Positions 8,390 to 19,902 of a stretch of DNA of 64,000 nucleotides are shown piece by piece. The DNA is from Prevotella sp. AGR2160 (GTDB taxonomy: Bacteria; Bacteroidota; Bacteroidia; Bacteroidales; Bacteroidaceae): assembly GCF_000424185.1 (NCBI RefSeq), contig NZ_AUJK01000003.1, forward strand, positions 1 through 64,000. The letters run 5' to 3'. The notes beneath the pieces were generated by a model that worked only from the letters and a program-made list of their open reading frames with translations, ran no database searches and had not been told where the DNA came from. The first letter of the stretch is position 1. Each line of letters begins with the position of its first letter. A program made the translations under genes and the position numbers.

Positions 8390-9718
8390 ATGATGAAGCA
8401 AAAACCTGACATGAGTTTCTGGGGCCTATGGAACCTCAGTTTCGGATTCTTCGGCGTGCAGATCGCCTATGCCCTGCAGAGCGCCAATATCTCGCGAATC
8501 TTCGCCACCCTCGGCGCTGATCCGCACAACCTCAGTTATTTCTGGATCCTGCCGCCGCTGATGGGTATCATCGTGCAGCCGATCATCGGTACCTGTTCCG
8601 ATCACACGTGGTGCCGTTTCGGCCGCCGTATCCCTTACCTCTTCATCGGTGCTGCCATCGCCGTCCTCGTGATGTGTCTGCTGCCGAACTCCGGCTCTCT
8701 GGGCATGAGCGTGAGCACGGCCATGATCTTCGGACTCTTCATGCTGATGTTCCTCGACACCTCCATCAACATGGCCATGCAACCGTTTAAGATGCTTGTC
8801 GGCGATATGGTCAACGAGAAACAGAAAGGTCTCGCCTACTCCATCCAGTCTTTCCTCTGCAATGCCGGCAGCCTCGTGGGCTATGTCTTCCCGTTCGTCT
8901 TCACCTGGTTCGGCATCAGCAACATCGCCCCGAAGGGTGTCGTCCCCGACTCCGTCATCTGGTCATTCTATATCGGCGCCGCCATTCTGATCCTCTGTGT
9001 CATCTACACCACGGCGAAAGTCCATGAATGGAATCCGCAGGAATACGCAGAGTATAATGGTGCGTCCGCCGAAGTAAAAAAGGAGGAAGAAGGCAAGGGC
9101 GACTGGATCACCCTGCTGAAGAACGCTCCGGCCACCTTCTGGAAAGTCGGTCTCGTACAGTTCTTCTGCTGGTTCGCCTTCATGTATATGTGGACGTATA
9201 CCAATGGTACCGTTGCTGCCAACTGCTGGGGCGTAGACATGCTTAACGCTAATGCCACACAGACAGAAGGCTATCAGGAAGCCGGCAACTGGGTAGGTAT
9301 CCTCTTCGCCGTACAGGCCATCGGCTCCGTCATCTGGGCCATGGTTCTCCCGCAGTTCAAGAACCGTAAAGTTGCCTATAGCCTCAGCCTGCTCCTCGGC
9401 GCTGTCGGCTTCGCCATGACGGCCTTCGTCACGGATAAGTACATGATGTTCATCCCCTTCCTCCTCATCGGCTGCGCCTGGGCCGCCATGCTCGCCATGC
9501 CCTTCACCTTTGTCACGAATGCCCTTCAGGGCTACGGTCACATGGGTGCTTACCTCGGCCTCTTCAACGGTACCATCTGTGTCCCACAGATCGTCGCCGC
9601 TGCCATCGGTGGCAGTCTGCTGACCCTCGTAGGCAGTATCCAGAGTAACATGATGATCCTCGCCGGTGTGGCCCTCGTCCTCGGTGCCCTCAGCGTGACG
9701 ATGATCAAGGAGAAATAA
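8390..9718 (+). CDS. MFS transporter of the maltose/sucrose (SLC45-like) type
   Basis: A 442-residue inner-membrane transporter with about 12 hydrophobic segments. Seen: the opening FWGLWNLSFGFFGVQIAYALQSANISRIFATLGA and the loop GTCSDHTWCRFGRRIPYL, typical of the glycoside transporters related to plant sucrose carriers and to bacterial MalY-type maltose transporters; a central cytoplasmic loop (HEWNPQEYAEYNGASAEVKKEEEGKGD, about 210-235) divides the two halves. By context it imports maltose or maltodextrin from periplasm to cytoplasm, where the GH77 enzyme acts. ATG codons at 8390 and 8393 are equally possible. Confidence 0.88.
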   Translation: MMKQKPDMSFWGLWNLSFGFFGVQIAYALQSANISRIFATLGADPHNLSYFWILPPLMGIIVQPIIGTCSDHTWCRFGRRIPYLFIGAAIAVLVMCLLPNSGSLGMSVSTAMIFGLFMLMFLDTSINMAMQPFKMLVGDMVNEKQKGLAYSIQSFLCNAGSLVGYVFPFVFTWFGISNIAPKGVVPDSVIWSFYIGAAILILCVIYTTAKVHEWNPQEYAEYNGASAEVKKEEEGKGDWITLLKNAPATFWKVGLVQFFCWFAFMYMWTYTNGTVAANCWGVDMLNANATQTEGYQEAGNWVGILFAVQAIGSVIWAMVLPQFKNRKVAYSLSLLLGAVGFAMTAFVTDKYMMFIPFLLIGCAWAAMLAMPFTFVTNALQGYGHMGAYLGLFNGTICVPQIVAAAIGGSLLTLVGSIQSNMMILAGVALVLGALSVTMIKEK

Positions 9719-9731
9719 TAAAGCCTTACCA

Positions 9732-9761
9732 ACTTCCCCGCCCCAAGAAGGACGGGGAAGT
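9732..9761 (+). terminator. Stem-loop after the MFS gene
   Basis: ACTTCCCCG (9732-9740) and CGGGGAAGT (9753-9761) form a perfect 9-bp stem with a 12-nt loop, 13 bp after the MFS stop codon. There is no T-run, so termination strength is uncertain. Confidence 0.55.
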
Positions 9762-9766
9762 AGAAA

Positions 9767-9802
9767 ATGCAAACGTTTGCATGATTATTCGAACAGTTTG
9801 CA
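9767..9802 (+). promoter_or_regulatory. LacI-type operators upstream of malQ
   Basis: A perfect 16-bp palindrome ATGCAAACGTTTGCAT lies at 9767-9782 and a second, partly matching half-site (GTTTGCA) ends at 9802. From 9767 onward the sequence closely follows the lacI promoter from 7207 onward: operator, 12-nt spacer ending TTATTCG, then a TTTGCACAAAA block. This argues that the LacI-type protein controls both promoters. Confidence 0.8.
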
Positions 9803-9836
9803 CAAAATACGAACGACAACCTACGGAATTTTTTCT

Positions 9837-9844
9837 TACTTTTG
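9837..9844 (+). promoter_or_regulatory. Candidate -7 element for malQ
   Basis: TACTTTTG at 9837-9844 fits the Bacteroidetes TAnnTTTG consensus, about 58 nt before the malQ ATG. No clear -33 TTTG is present. An alternative, weaker -7 (ACAGTTTG at 9793-9800) sits where the lacI promoter has TATCTTTG. Confidence 0.5.
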
Positions 9845-9902
9845 AAACATAAAACAAAAAACAGAGAAAAATTTAGAAGATAGGATTAATTACTATCAAC
9901 CT

Positions 9903-12587
9903 ATGAAGTTAAATGTCAACATCAAATACAACACTGCCTTCGGTGAGGACGTTGTTGTAAACATCTTACAGGAAGATGGAAAAGTCCTGCAATATCGCTT
10001 GAAGACTTTGGACGGACATGAGTGGACAGCAGAGCTTGACCTCACGCCCAAGACAAAAGATCTCAACTATTATTATACGATCCAGCGCAACGAGCAGGTT
10101 GTCCGCACGGAATGGAAGACCATTCTCCATCGCGTCGAACTGGACACCCTCGGTGATGTCAAGTCGATGCACCTCTATGACCGTTGGAATGACATGCCCG
10201 AAGACTCTTATCTCTACAGCAGTGCCTTCACGGAGTGTATCAATCCCCGTCAGCTCTCCCGTCCGGAGAACCGCGGCTATAAGAAGACCGTGCGCCTGAT
10301 CGTGCGCGCCCCGCAATTGCGTGAGGATGACGTCCTCTATATCGCAGGCGCTGACGAGGTGCTTGGGTCCTGGCAGATCGACAAGGGCATTGCCATGACC
10401 CAGCATAACTACAACGAATGGATTGTAGACCTCGACGGAGCCTATTTCGCCGGTCACCACATGGAGTTCAAATTTGCTGCTTGCAACCAGAAGAAAGGCA
10501 AGACGTCCGCAATCTGGGAGATTGCCGCCAACCGCTATATCGATGTACCAAAGATGACGGCTGGCCAGGTGGAAGTCTACGACATGGATATGGCTTTCTT
10601 CGATATCTGGAACCGCAAGCTCGCCGGAACCCTCGTACCCGTCTTCTCCCTCCGTTCAAAGACTTCTTTCGGCGTCGGTGACTTCGGTGACCTGAAGAAG
10701 ATGATCGACTTCGTCGCCCTCACCCACCAGCGTGTCCTCCAGGTGCTGCCGATCAACGACACGACGACGACGCACACCTGGACCGACTCCTATCCTTACA
10801 GTTGTATCTCGATCTTCGCCCTTCATCCGCAGTATGCCGACTTCACGGCCCTGCCCGCACTGAAAGACGAGAAGAAGCGTGCGCACTATGAGGCGCTGCG
10901 CCAGGCGCTCAACGCCCTGAAGCAGATTGACTACGAGAAAGTCAACGATACGAAGATCGCTTATCTCAAGGATCTCTTCGCACAGGAAGGCAAGCAGGTC
11001 CTCGCCTCCGCTGCCTTTAAGAAATTCTTCGAGGAGGACAAGCGCTGGCTCGTCCCTTATGCTTACTACTGCGTACTGCGCGACGAGAACGGCACCGCCG
11101 ACTTCAGTCAGTGGAAAGACCATAACCTCTGGGACGAGAAAGACCGCAAGGCCCTCGAGGATCCCAAGAGTGCTATATATAATAAGGTGGCATTCTGGTA
11201 TTATGTCCAGTATATCCTCAATACACAGATGGCCGACGCCCATGATTACGCCCGCAAGAAAGGCGTTATCCTCAAGGGTGATATCCCTATCGGCGTCAAC
11301 CGCTACGGCTGTGACGTATGGATGGAGCCAAACTACTTCAATCTCAACGGCCAGGCCGGCGCTCCGCCCGATGACTTCTCCGTCAACGGCCAGAACTGGG
11401 GCTTCCCGACGTACAACTGGGACGCTATGATCGCCGACGGCTGCCAGTGGTGGATCCGTCGCTTCCAGAACATGCAGAAGTTCTTCGACGCTTACCGTAT
11501 CGACCATGTCCTCGGATTCTTCCGTATCTGGGAGATTCCTATCAATGCCGTCCACGGACTGCTCGGCCAGTTTGCTCCGGCCCTCGGCATGACCGCCGAC
11601 GAGATCCGCGGCTATGGTCTGAACTTCCAGGAGGAGCGCTTCACGGAGCCCTTCATCACCGACTGGGTGCTTGATCGTATCTTCCACGACCGTGCCGATG
11701 AGGTCCGCAAGCAGTATCTCGACCGTATCGACGACGAGCGTTATCAGATGAAGCCCGAATACGACACGCAGAAGAAGATCGAGAAGCTCTTCGCCGGTGT
11801 CACCGACCAGAAAGAGCTCGATTTCCGCGATGGCCTCTACAGCCTCATCAGTGATGTGCTCTTCGTCCGTGACCGTAAGGATAAGAACAAGTTCCATCCG
11901 CGTATCTCCGCACAGTTCGACTTCATCTACGAGAGTCTCTACGATAATGATAAGGGCGCTTTCAACCGCCTGTACAACGACTACTTCTATCGCCGCAACA
12001 ACCAGTTCTGGTATAATGAGGCCATGAAGAAGTTGCCGAAGCTCGTTGCTGCCACCCGTATGCTCGTCTGCGCCGAAGACCTCGGTATGGTTCCCGATTG
12101 TGTGCCATGGGTGATGAACGAGCTGAAGATCCTCTCCCTCGAGCTGCAGAGCATGCCGAAGGATCCGCACGTACGCTTCGGCCATCTGAGCCGTAATCCC
12201 TACCGCTCTGTCTGCACCATCTCCTCCCACGATATGCCGACACTGCGTCAGTGGTGGGACGAAGACTGGGACCGCACGCAGGAATATTACAACACGATGC
12301 TCTACCGTGGTGGCGCCGCTCCCCACCCACTGCCGGGTTGGCTGGCCAAGGATATCATCGCCCGTCATCTCACCTGTCCGTCTATGCTCTGTATCTTGAG
12401 TATCCAGGACTGGCTGGCTATGGATGAGAGCCTACGTCTCCCCGATGCCAATGCCGAGCGTATCAATATCCCCGCTAATCCGCATCACTACTGGCGTTAT
12501 CGTGTCCATCTGAACATTGAGGATCTCATCAAGAACAAGCACTTCGTGGAAGAGATCTCCGAACTCATCCAAATGGCCGGAAGATAA
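9903..12587 (+). CDS. malQ: 4-alpha-glucanotransferase (amylomaltase, GH77) with N-terminal CBM20-like domains
   Basis: An 894-residue cytoplasmic GH77 enzyme that transfers maltodextrin chains and releases glucose. No signal peptide is present. Seen: two starch-binding CBM20-like modules at the N-terminus (about 1-110 and 125-235; VLYIAGADEVLGSWQIDKGIAM is typical), then the catalytic barrel beginning AGTLVPVFSLRSKTSFGVGDFGDLKKM. Catalytic residues appear intact: nucleophile Asp534 in YRIDHVLGFFR, acid/base Glu725 in CAEDLG, and transition-state Asp777 in SSHDMPTLR. The length fits the long CBM-bearing Bacteroidetes/plant DPE2-like type rather than the 500-residue type. It is followed by GH97 after 15 bp. 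Confidence 0.95.
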   Translation: MKLNVNIKYNTAFGEDVVVNILQEDGKVLQYRLKTLDGHEWTAELDLTPKTKDLNYYYTIQRNEQVVRTEWKTILHRVELDTLGDVKSMHLYDRWNDMPEDSYLYSSAFTECINPRQLSRPENRGYKKTVRLIVRAPQLREDDVLYIAGADEVLGSWQIDKGIAMTQHNYNEWIVDLDGAYFAGHHMEFKFAACNQKKGKTSAIWEIAANRYIDVPKMTAGQVEVYDMDMAFFDIWNRKLAGTLVPVFSLRSKTSFGVGDFGDLKKMIDFVALTHQRVLQVLPINDTTTTHTWTDSYPYSCISIFALHPQYADFTALPALKDEKKRAHYEALRQALNALKQIDYEKVNDTKIAYLKDLFAQEGKQVLASAAFKKFFEEDKRWLVPYAYYCVLRDENGTADFSQWKDHNLWDEKDRKALEDPKSAIYNKVAFWYYVQYILNTQMADAHDYARKKGVILKGDIPIGVNRYGCDVWMEPNYFNLNGQAGAPPDDFSVNGQNWGFPTYNWDAMIADGCQWWIRRFQNMQKFFDAYRIDHVLGFFRIWEIPINAVHGLLGQFAPALGMTADEIRGYGLNFQEERFTEPFITDWVLDRIFHDRADEVRKQYLDRIDDERYQMKPEYDTQKKIEKLFAGVTDQKELDFRDGLYSLISDVLFVRDRKDKNKFHPRISAQFDFIYESLYDNDKGAFNRLYNDYFYRRNNQFWYNEAMKKLPKLVAATRMLVCAEDLGMVPDCVPWVMNELKILSLELQSMPKDPHVRFGHLSRNPYRSVCTISSHDMPTLRQWWDEDWDRTQEYYNTMLYRGGAAPHPLPGWLAKDIIARHLTCPSMLCILSIQDWLAMDESLRLPDANAERINIPANPHHYWRYRVHLNIEDLIKNKHFVEEISELIQMAGR

Positions 12588-14741
<2,154 letters not shown>

Positions 14742-14750
14742 TCATTTTTC

Positions 14751-14791
14751 TCCACTGTTCGGAACATGATAAATCATGTCCCTACAGTGGA
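14751..14791 (+). repeat. Family A palindromic repeat (copy 1) with flanking stem
   Basis: The core ACATGATaaATCATGT is at 14764-14779. TCCACTGT (14751-14758) and ACAGTGGA (14784-14791) form a perfect outer stem, giving a composite hairpin in the GH97-pullulanase gap. The core supplies a false upstream ATG (14766) in frame with the pullulanase. Confidence 0.85.
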
Positions 14792-14807
14792 ACAAAACAT
14801 TTATAAC

Positions 14808-16808
14808 ATGACGATCAAACAACTAACCTTTGCATGTTTCGCAATGCTCACGACCCATCTGTCTGCTTTGGCACAGGACTTCACGTTCAACGAGATGTCC
14901 TATAGTCCGAAGCAGACTGTTTTTTATCTCAACGCCCCCACACGGCCTGTTGTCCGCCTCTATGCCGAAGGACAGGGAGGGAAAGTGCTGAAGACCGTGA
15001 AGATGAAAGCCGCCGGGAAAGACCAGTGGACGGCGACCGTCAAGGGCGACCAGAAGGGTAAGTTCTATACTTTCGATGCCGGTCACGGCGAGACACCGGG
15101 TGTCTTTGCCAAAGCTGTTGGAGTCAACGGCCGTCGCGGCGCTATCCTCGATCTGAAGACCACCGATCCTGAAGGCTGGAACGACGACCATATCCTCACC
15201 GTTCCCGGCACGACAACCTACGGAACAAGCACGACAAATGCAACGAACTTCACCACGCCGAACTTCAGTAACCTCGTAGTCTACGAGATGCATTTCCGTG
15301 ATTTCTCCATCGCCAGGAATATCAACCTCGACCCGAAGGACTTCCATGTGAAGCGGCAGAGCACGCAATACCCCGGCAAGTTCCTCGCCCTCACGGAGCC
15401 GTGGGCTATCAACTATCTGAAGGACCTCGGCGTCAATGCCGTCCATATCCTCCCCTCCTTCGACTATGCCAGCGTCGATGAGACCAAGCTCGACACGCCG
15501 CAGTACAACTGGGGCTATGACCCATTAAACTATAATGTGCCCGAAGGCAGTTACAGTACCGATCCTTATACGCCCGCCACACGCATCAAGGAGTTTAAGG
15601 AGATGGTTGCCGCGCTCCACAAGGGTGGTATCCGTGTCATCCTCGACGTGGTCTACAACCACACCTCCGATCTCGACCACAGTAATTTCCAGCTCACCTG
15701 GCCGAACGCCTACTATCGTTTCACCGCCGACGGCAAGCCGAGCAATGGCAGCGGCTGTGGCAACGAGACAGCCTCTGACCAACAGATCATGCACGACTTC
15801 ATGCTGCAGAGCGTAAAATACTGGGCAGAGAACTACCACATCGACGGTTTCCGTTTCGATCTGATGGGTGTCCATGACATCAACACGATGAACGACATCC
15901 GCAAGGAGCTCACGGACATCAACCCGAATATCTTCATCTACGGCGAAGGCTGGAGTGCCGGCAGCTGCGCCTATCCGCAGGACAAACTCGCCATGAAGGT
16001 CAACACGCCACAGATGCCCGGCATCGCCGCCTTCAGCGACGATCTTCGTGACGCCCTCCGTGGGCCTTTCAGCGACGATCATCAGGGCGCTTTCCTTGCG
16101 GGCCTCGCCGGCAGTGAGGAGAGTGTGAAAGCCGGTATCGCCGGTATGATCGCCCATCCGCAGGTAGACTACAGCAAAGTCAACTACAGCAAACAGCCGT
16201 GGTGCAACGAGCCGACACAGATGATTGCCTATGTCAGCTGTCATGATGATATGTGTCTCGTCGACCGTCTGAAGGCCTCTATCCCGAATATCACCACCGA
16301 TGAGCTCATCCGTCTCGACGAACTGGCCCAGACGGCCGTCTTCACTTCCCAGGGCGTGCCCTTCATGCTCAGCGGTGAGGAGATGCTGCGGGATAAGAAA
16401 GGTGTACACAACAGTTTCAACTCTCCCGACAGTATCAACGAGCTCAACTGGAACAACCCGCTGCGCTATCCGCAGGTCTTCACCTATTATAAAGGCCTCA
16501 TCGCCCTGCGCAAGAACCACCCCGCTTTCCGTCTCGGCCATGCAGACCTCGTTCGTCAGCATCTCGAGTTCCTTCCGTCACAGAACGCCCTCGTCGCTTT
16601 CCGTCTGAAAGACCATGCCGGTGGCGACAGTTGGAAGAATATCATCGTTGTCCTCAACGGCAACAAGGACGCCAAGGAAGTCACTGTTCCCGAAGGACAA
16701 TACACCGTAGTGGCCTGCGACGGACAGATCGATGAGAATGGCCTTGACACCATCAACGGCGGAAAGGTCGTCGTCGACGGACAGAGTGCGCTGATTATTA
16801 AACAATAA
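14808..16808 (+). CDS. pulA: Type I pullulanase (GH13_14) with CBM48-like domain
   Basis: A 666-residue secreted debranching enzyme hydrolysing alpha-1,6 bonds in pullulan or starch. The start at 14808 gives the signal peptide MTIKQLTFACFAMLTTHLSALAQ; the in-frame ATG at 14766 lies inside a palindromic repeat and would spoil the signal peptide. Seen: an N-terminal CBM48-like domain (about 24-120), the pullulanase motif VYEMHFRDFS (YNWGYDP follows), catalytic nucleophile Asp351 in FRFDLMG, acid Glu380 in YGEGWSAG, and transition-state Asp480 in VSCHDDM. No lipobox is visible, so it is probably periplasmic. It is separated by only 3 bp from the next GH13 gene. Confidence 0.93.
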   Translation: MTIKQLTFACFAMLTTHLSALAQDFTFNEMSYSPKQTVFYLNAPTRPVVRLYAEGQGGKVLKTVKMKAAGKDQWTATVKGDQKGKFYTFDAGHGETPGVFAKAVGVNGRRGAILDLKTTDPEGWNDDHILTVPGTTTYGTSTTNATNFTTPNFSNLVVYEMHFRDFSIARNINLDPKDFHVKRQSTQYPGKFLALTEPWAINYLKDLGVNAVHILPSFDYASVDETKLDTPQYNWGYDPLNYNVPEGSYSTDPYTPATRIKEFKEMVAALHKGGIRVILDVVYNHTSDLDHSNFQLTWPNAYYRFTADGKPSNGSGCGNETASDQQIMHDFMLQSVKYWAENYHIDGFRFDLMGVHDINTMNDIRKELTDINPNIFIYGEGWSAGSCAYPQDKLAMKVNTPQMPGIAAFSDDLRDALRGPFSDDHQGAFLAGLAGSEESVKAGIAGMIAHPQVDYSKVNYSKQPWCNEPTQMIAYVSCHDDMCLVDRLKASIPNITTDELIRLDELAQTAVFTSQGVPFMLSGEEMLRDKKGVHNSFNSPDSINELNWNNPLRYPQVFTYYKGLIALRKNHPAFRLGHADLVRQHLEFLPSQNALVAFRLKDHAGGDSWKNIIVVLNGNKDAKEVTVPEGQYTVVACDGQIDENGLDTINGGKVVVDGQSALIIKQ

Positions 16809-16811
16809 AAT

Positions 16812-18683
16812 ATGAATAAGAAAATGATTTGCTTAGGGCTGAACCTCCTTCTTGGCTTAGCCTATTGCTCACCGATGGACGCCGTAGGAAAGGCGGCGCC
16901 GGTGAACATCAACCGCATTGATCCTACGAACTGGTTCGTAGGCATGAAAGATCCGTCCCTGCAACTGATGGTCTACGGCAAGGACGTGAAGAACGTGAAG
17001 AACGTGACCACTGACTATGCCGGTGTAAAGGTCGACTCCGTCGTCCGTCTCGACTCCCCCAATTACCTTCTGATCTATCTGAATGTCAAGGACGCGAAAG
17101 CCGGAGAGATGACGCTGAACTTCGACGGCAAGAAAGTAAAGTACACGTTGAAGAACCGTACGATGAAAGGTGAGGATCATAAAGGCTTCAGCAATGCCGA
17201 TGTCCTCTATCTCCTCATGCCCGACCGCTTCGCCAATGGCAATACGAAGAATGATGTCATCAAGGGACTCCGCGACCAGGCCTGCGACCGCACAAAGCCG
17301 AGTCTGCGCCACGGCGGTGACCTCGCGGGTATCGAGAAGCACCTCGATTATTTCCAGCAGCTCGGAGTCACGGCACTGTGGTTTACGCCGATCCTGGAAA
17401 ACAACTGGCCCAACGACCATGGCGTGAACAGCAGCTATCACGGTTATGCCACCACCGATTATTATAAGGTAGACCCGCGCTTCGGTACGAACGCCGAATA
17501 TCAGAAGCTCATCGCCGAATGTCATCAGAAAGGCCTGAAGGTCGTGATGGATATGATCTTCAACCACTGCAGCGATTATCATCCCTGGAACCTCGACGCT
17601 CCGTCAAAAGACTGGTTCAACAATCCCCATTACGGTCTGCAGACAAGCTATAAGCTCACGCCCGTCCTCGATCCCTATGCCTCACAGGTCGACAAGCGTG
17701 AGACCGTTGACGGTTGGTTCGTGCCCTCCATGCCCGATCTCAACCAGCGGAATCCCCATGTCATCAAATATCTTATCCAGAACAGTGAATGGTGGATTGA
17801 GACGGCCAATATCGACGGCATCCGCATGGATACCTATCCCTACGCCGACCGCCAGGCCATGAGTCTATGGATGAAGACCCTCGACACGGAATATCCCAAC
17901 TTCAATACTGTCGGTGAGACTTGGGTCACCGAGCCCGCCTACACTGCTGCCTGGCAGAAAGACTCCAAGCTCAGCGAAACGAACAGCTATCTGAAGACCG
18001 TCATGGACTTCTCTTTCTTCGACAAGCTCAACCAGGCCAAGCACGAGGAGACCGATGACTGGTGGAAAGGTCTGAACCGCATCTACAACTCCGTCTGTTA
18101 CGATTACCTCTATCCTAACCCGTCGAGCGTCCTCGCGTTCATTGAGAACCACGATACCGACCGCTTCCTCGGCAATGGCAAAGACTCCACGGCCCTGAAG
18201 CAGGCCCTCGCCCTGTTGCTGACGATGAACCGCATCCCTCAGCTCTACTACGGTACGGAAGTACTCATGAACGGCACGAAAGAGGTTACCGACGGTAATG
18301 TCCGTAAAGACTTCCCCGGTGGCTTCCCCGGTGATACCCATAACTGCTTCACCGCTGCCGGCCGTACGAAAGCCGAGAACGAGATGTTCAATTGGGTCAG
18401 CAAGCTCCTCCACTGGCGTCAGGGCAATGAGGTCATCAGCAAAGGCAAACAGACACAGTTCATCCCTTGGAAGGGCGTCTATGTCCTCTGCCGTCAGTAT
18501 AACGGCAAGACGGTCATGACGATCCTCAACGGCAAGCGCAGTGACAACGAGCTGCAGGTCGCCCGTTATGCCGAAGTCATCGGTGACCACCAGGAAGCCA
18601 CGGATGTCGAGACCGGCGAGAAGGTTGACTTAACGAAGAATGTCAAGCTCAGCCAACGCCAGGCATTGATATTGGAATTTTAA
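16812..18683 (+). CDS. GH13 neopullulanase/alpha-amylase (SusA-like)
   Basis: A 623-residue GH13 hydrolase. Seen: a hydrophobic signal peptide (MICLGLNLLLGLAYCS); an N-terminal cyclomaltodextrinase-type beta domain (about 30-120, NWFVGMKDPSLQLMVYG); the barrel starting VLYLLMPDRFANG; catalytic Asp340 in GIRMDTYPYAD, Glu369 in TVGETWV and Asp448 in IENHDTDRF. The MPDRFANG and N-domain features match SusA-like periplasmic neopullulanases rather than the surface SusG amylase. Cys20 in AYCS is a poor lipobox (Tyr at -1), so surface anchoring is unlikely but not excluded. It is the last gene of the operon; a terminator follows at 18691. Confidence 0.92.
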   Translation: MNKKMICLGLNLLLGLAYCSPMDAVGKAAPVNINRIDPTNWFVGMKDPSLQLMVYGKDVKNVKNVTTDYAGVKVDSVVRLDSPNYLLIYLNVKDAKAGEMTLNFDGKKVKYTLKNRTMKGEDHKGFSNADVLYLLMPDRFANGNTKNDVIKGLRDQACDRTKPSLRHGGDLAGIEKHLDYFQQLGVTALWFTPILENNWPNDHGVNSSYHGYATTDYYKVDPRFGTNAEYQKLIAECHQKGLKVVMDMIFNHCSDYHPWNLDAPSKDWFNNPHYGLQTSYKLTPVLDPYASQVDKRETVDGWFVPSMPDLNQRNPHVIKYLIQNSEWWIETANIDGIRMDTYPYADRQAMSLWMKTLDTEYPNFNTVGETWVTEPAYTAAWQKDSKLSETNSYLKTVMDFSFFDKLNQAKHEETDDWWKGLNRIYNSVCYDYLYPNPSSVLAFIENHDTDRFLGNGKDSTALKQALALLLTMNRIPQLYYGTEVLMNGTKEVTDGNVRKDFPGGFPGDTHNCFTAAGRTKAENEMFNWVSKLLHWRQGNEVISKGKQTQFIPWKGVYVLCRQYNGKTVMTILNGKRSDNELQVARYAEVIGDHQEATDVETGEKVDLTKNVKLSQRQALILEF

Positions 18684-18690
18684 ACAAAAA

Positions 18691-18732
18691 AGCCGCCCGC
18701 CGAGACTCACGTTCCGGCGGACGGTTATTTTT
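18691..18732 (+). terminator. Intrinsic terminator after the starch operon
   Basis: AGCCGCCCGCCG (18691-18702) pairs with CGGCGGACGGTT (18715-18726) with one mismatch and one wobble; ATTTTT follows. An A-run lies just upstream, so it could also act on leftward transcription. Confidence 0.88.
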
Positions 18733-18814
18733 GAAATTGGATTTAAACTTTCTATTGTTATCCCTACAACATCTTGAAATAATAACTCAGAGAGTATCTA
18801 AAAAAATATATAGG

Positions 18815-19771
18815 TTATGAGAATTTAATCACTTGTCCGGGTTTCAGCTTCGTGTCCTTAGAGAAACCATTCAGCTGACAGAGACGGGCCACAGAGACCC
18901 CACGCTTGCGGGCGATGCTCTCCAACGTCTCTCCACGCTTGACGAAGTGGATACCACCCTCGCTCGGCGTACCGATCATGATCGGCTCATCCTCCTTGGC
19001 CTCAGCAACCTCGCCGCGCACTTCAGCACGACTGTAGCCACCGTTGCCCACCTTACCACGCAGACGCGTAGCCTCAGCGCTCATATCGTCAATCTTGTCC
19101 TCATCATAGGTGAAGAAGTTGCTGACGATATCCTGATGACGGAAGTCAAAGATAATGGCGGGATTGATAGCCACACCACACAGACGTGTCTCGAAATGAA
19201 GATGGGAACCTGTGCTGCGGCCCGTGTTACCACCGAGGCCGATGACTTCACCAGCCTTCACTTCCTGTCCCTCATGCACGAGCTGTGCGGAGAGATGGCC
19301 GTAAATCGTCTCCAGGCCATTATAATGACGGACAACGATATACTTACCATAACCTGCGCCCTCGTAACGCACGATGCGGACCTTGCCGTCCCATGCGCAG
19401 CGGATGCTGTCGCCGATATATACCTTAATGTCAAGTCCTTTATGCTGACGACCCCAACGGTAACCGAAATTGGACGTTACCACACGGGAAGGCGTCGGCA
19501 TACAGAAATGGCGACAATCAATTTTAATATGATTGGGAATAGGAGTGGCTTTATGAACGTATTTGTTATCGAAATCTCCGTAAAGGTCAGCAGCCGGATT
19601 TTCATGCTCTTCTTTTACCTTCAAATCCTGAAGTTCTATAGGGTCTACCACCTTAGCTCGTCGGTCTACGGGAGCCTGGCGTGCCAACAGATCCTGGGCA
19701 AAGGAAGGAGCTGCTGATAACGCAAACAGCAATACTACGGAGATTTTCTTTATATTCTTTTCTAAACGCAT
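18815..19771 (-). CDS. M23-family metallopeptidase with C-terminal LysM domain
   Basis: A 318-residue secreted peptidoglycan hydrolase of the LytM/NlpD type. Seen: signal peptide MRLEKNIKKISVVLLFALSAAPSFAQ; the M23 domain with zinc ligands His110 and Asp114 (HKGLDIK) and the HxH pair His190/His192 (GSHLHFE); and a C-terminal LysM motif (HFVKRGETLESIARKRGVSV, about 272-318). All metal ligands are present, so an active endopeptidase is expected. Start: a -7 element at 19823-19830 excludes the in-frame ATG at 19834. ATG codons at 19804 and 19771 remain; 19771 gives the cleaner signal peptide, 19804 gives the short leader common elsewhere in this window. Confidence 0.9.
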   Translation of the reverse strand: MRLEKNIKKISVVLLFALSAAPSFAQDLLARQAPVDRRAKVVDPIELQDLKVKEEHENPAADLYGDFDNKYVHKATPIPNHIKIDCRHFCMPTPSRVVTSNFGYRWGRQHKGLDIKVYIGDSIRCAWDGKVRIVRYEGAGYGKYIVVRHYNGLETIYGHLSAQLVHEGQEVKAGEVIGLGGNTGRSTGSHLHFETRLCGVAINPAIIFDFRHQDIVSNFFTYDEDKIDDMSAEATRLRGKVGNGGYSRAEVRGEVAEAKEDEPIMIGTPSEGGIHFVKRGETLESIARKRGVSVARLCQLNGFSKDTKLKPGQVIKFS

Positions 19772-19822
19772 AAGCTTCTTTTTAGGTTCATCGTCAATCA
19801 ACATGATTGCCAAAAGACTTGA

Positions 19823-19830
19823 CAAAGATA
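19823..19830 (-). promoter_or_regulatory. -7 element of the M23 peptidase gene
   Basis: TATCTTTG on the minus strand matches TAnnTTTG exactly. It lies in the 68-bp gap after recG, so the peptidase gene has its own promoter. Confidence 0.65.
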
Positions 19831-19902
19831 GCAAAAAAATTTCATATTTATGTTGTTTGCGTTACCATATTAACATTATTTTTTGCCGTTTAACAAAAAA
19901 CG

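Noticed and set aside
10656..12368. Long open frame antisense to malQ
   Set aside because: Same effect; composition is Val/Ile/Asp/Glu-rich without motifs.
14766..14807. Upstream ATG for the pullulanase
   Set aside because: It is part of the family A palindrome; starting at 14808 restores a normal signal peptide.
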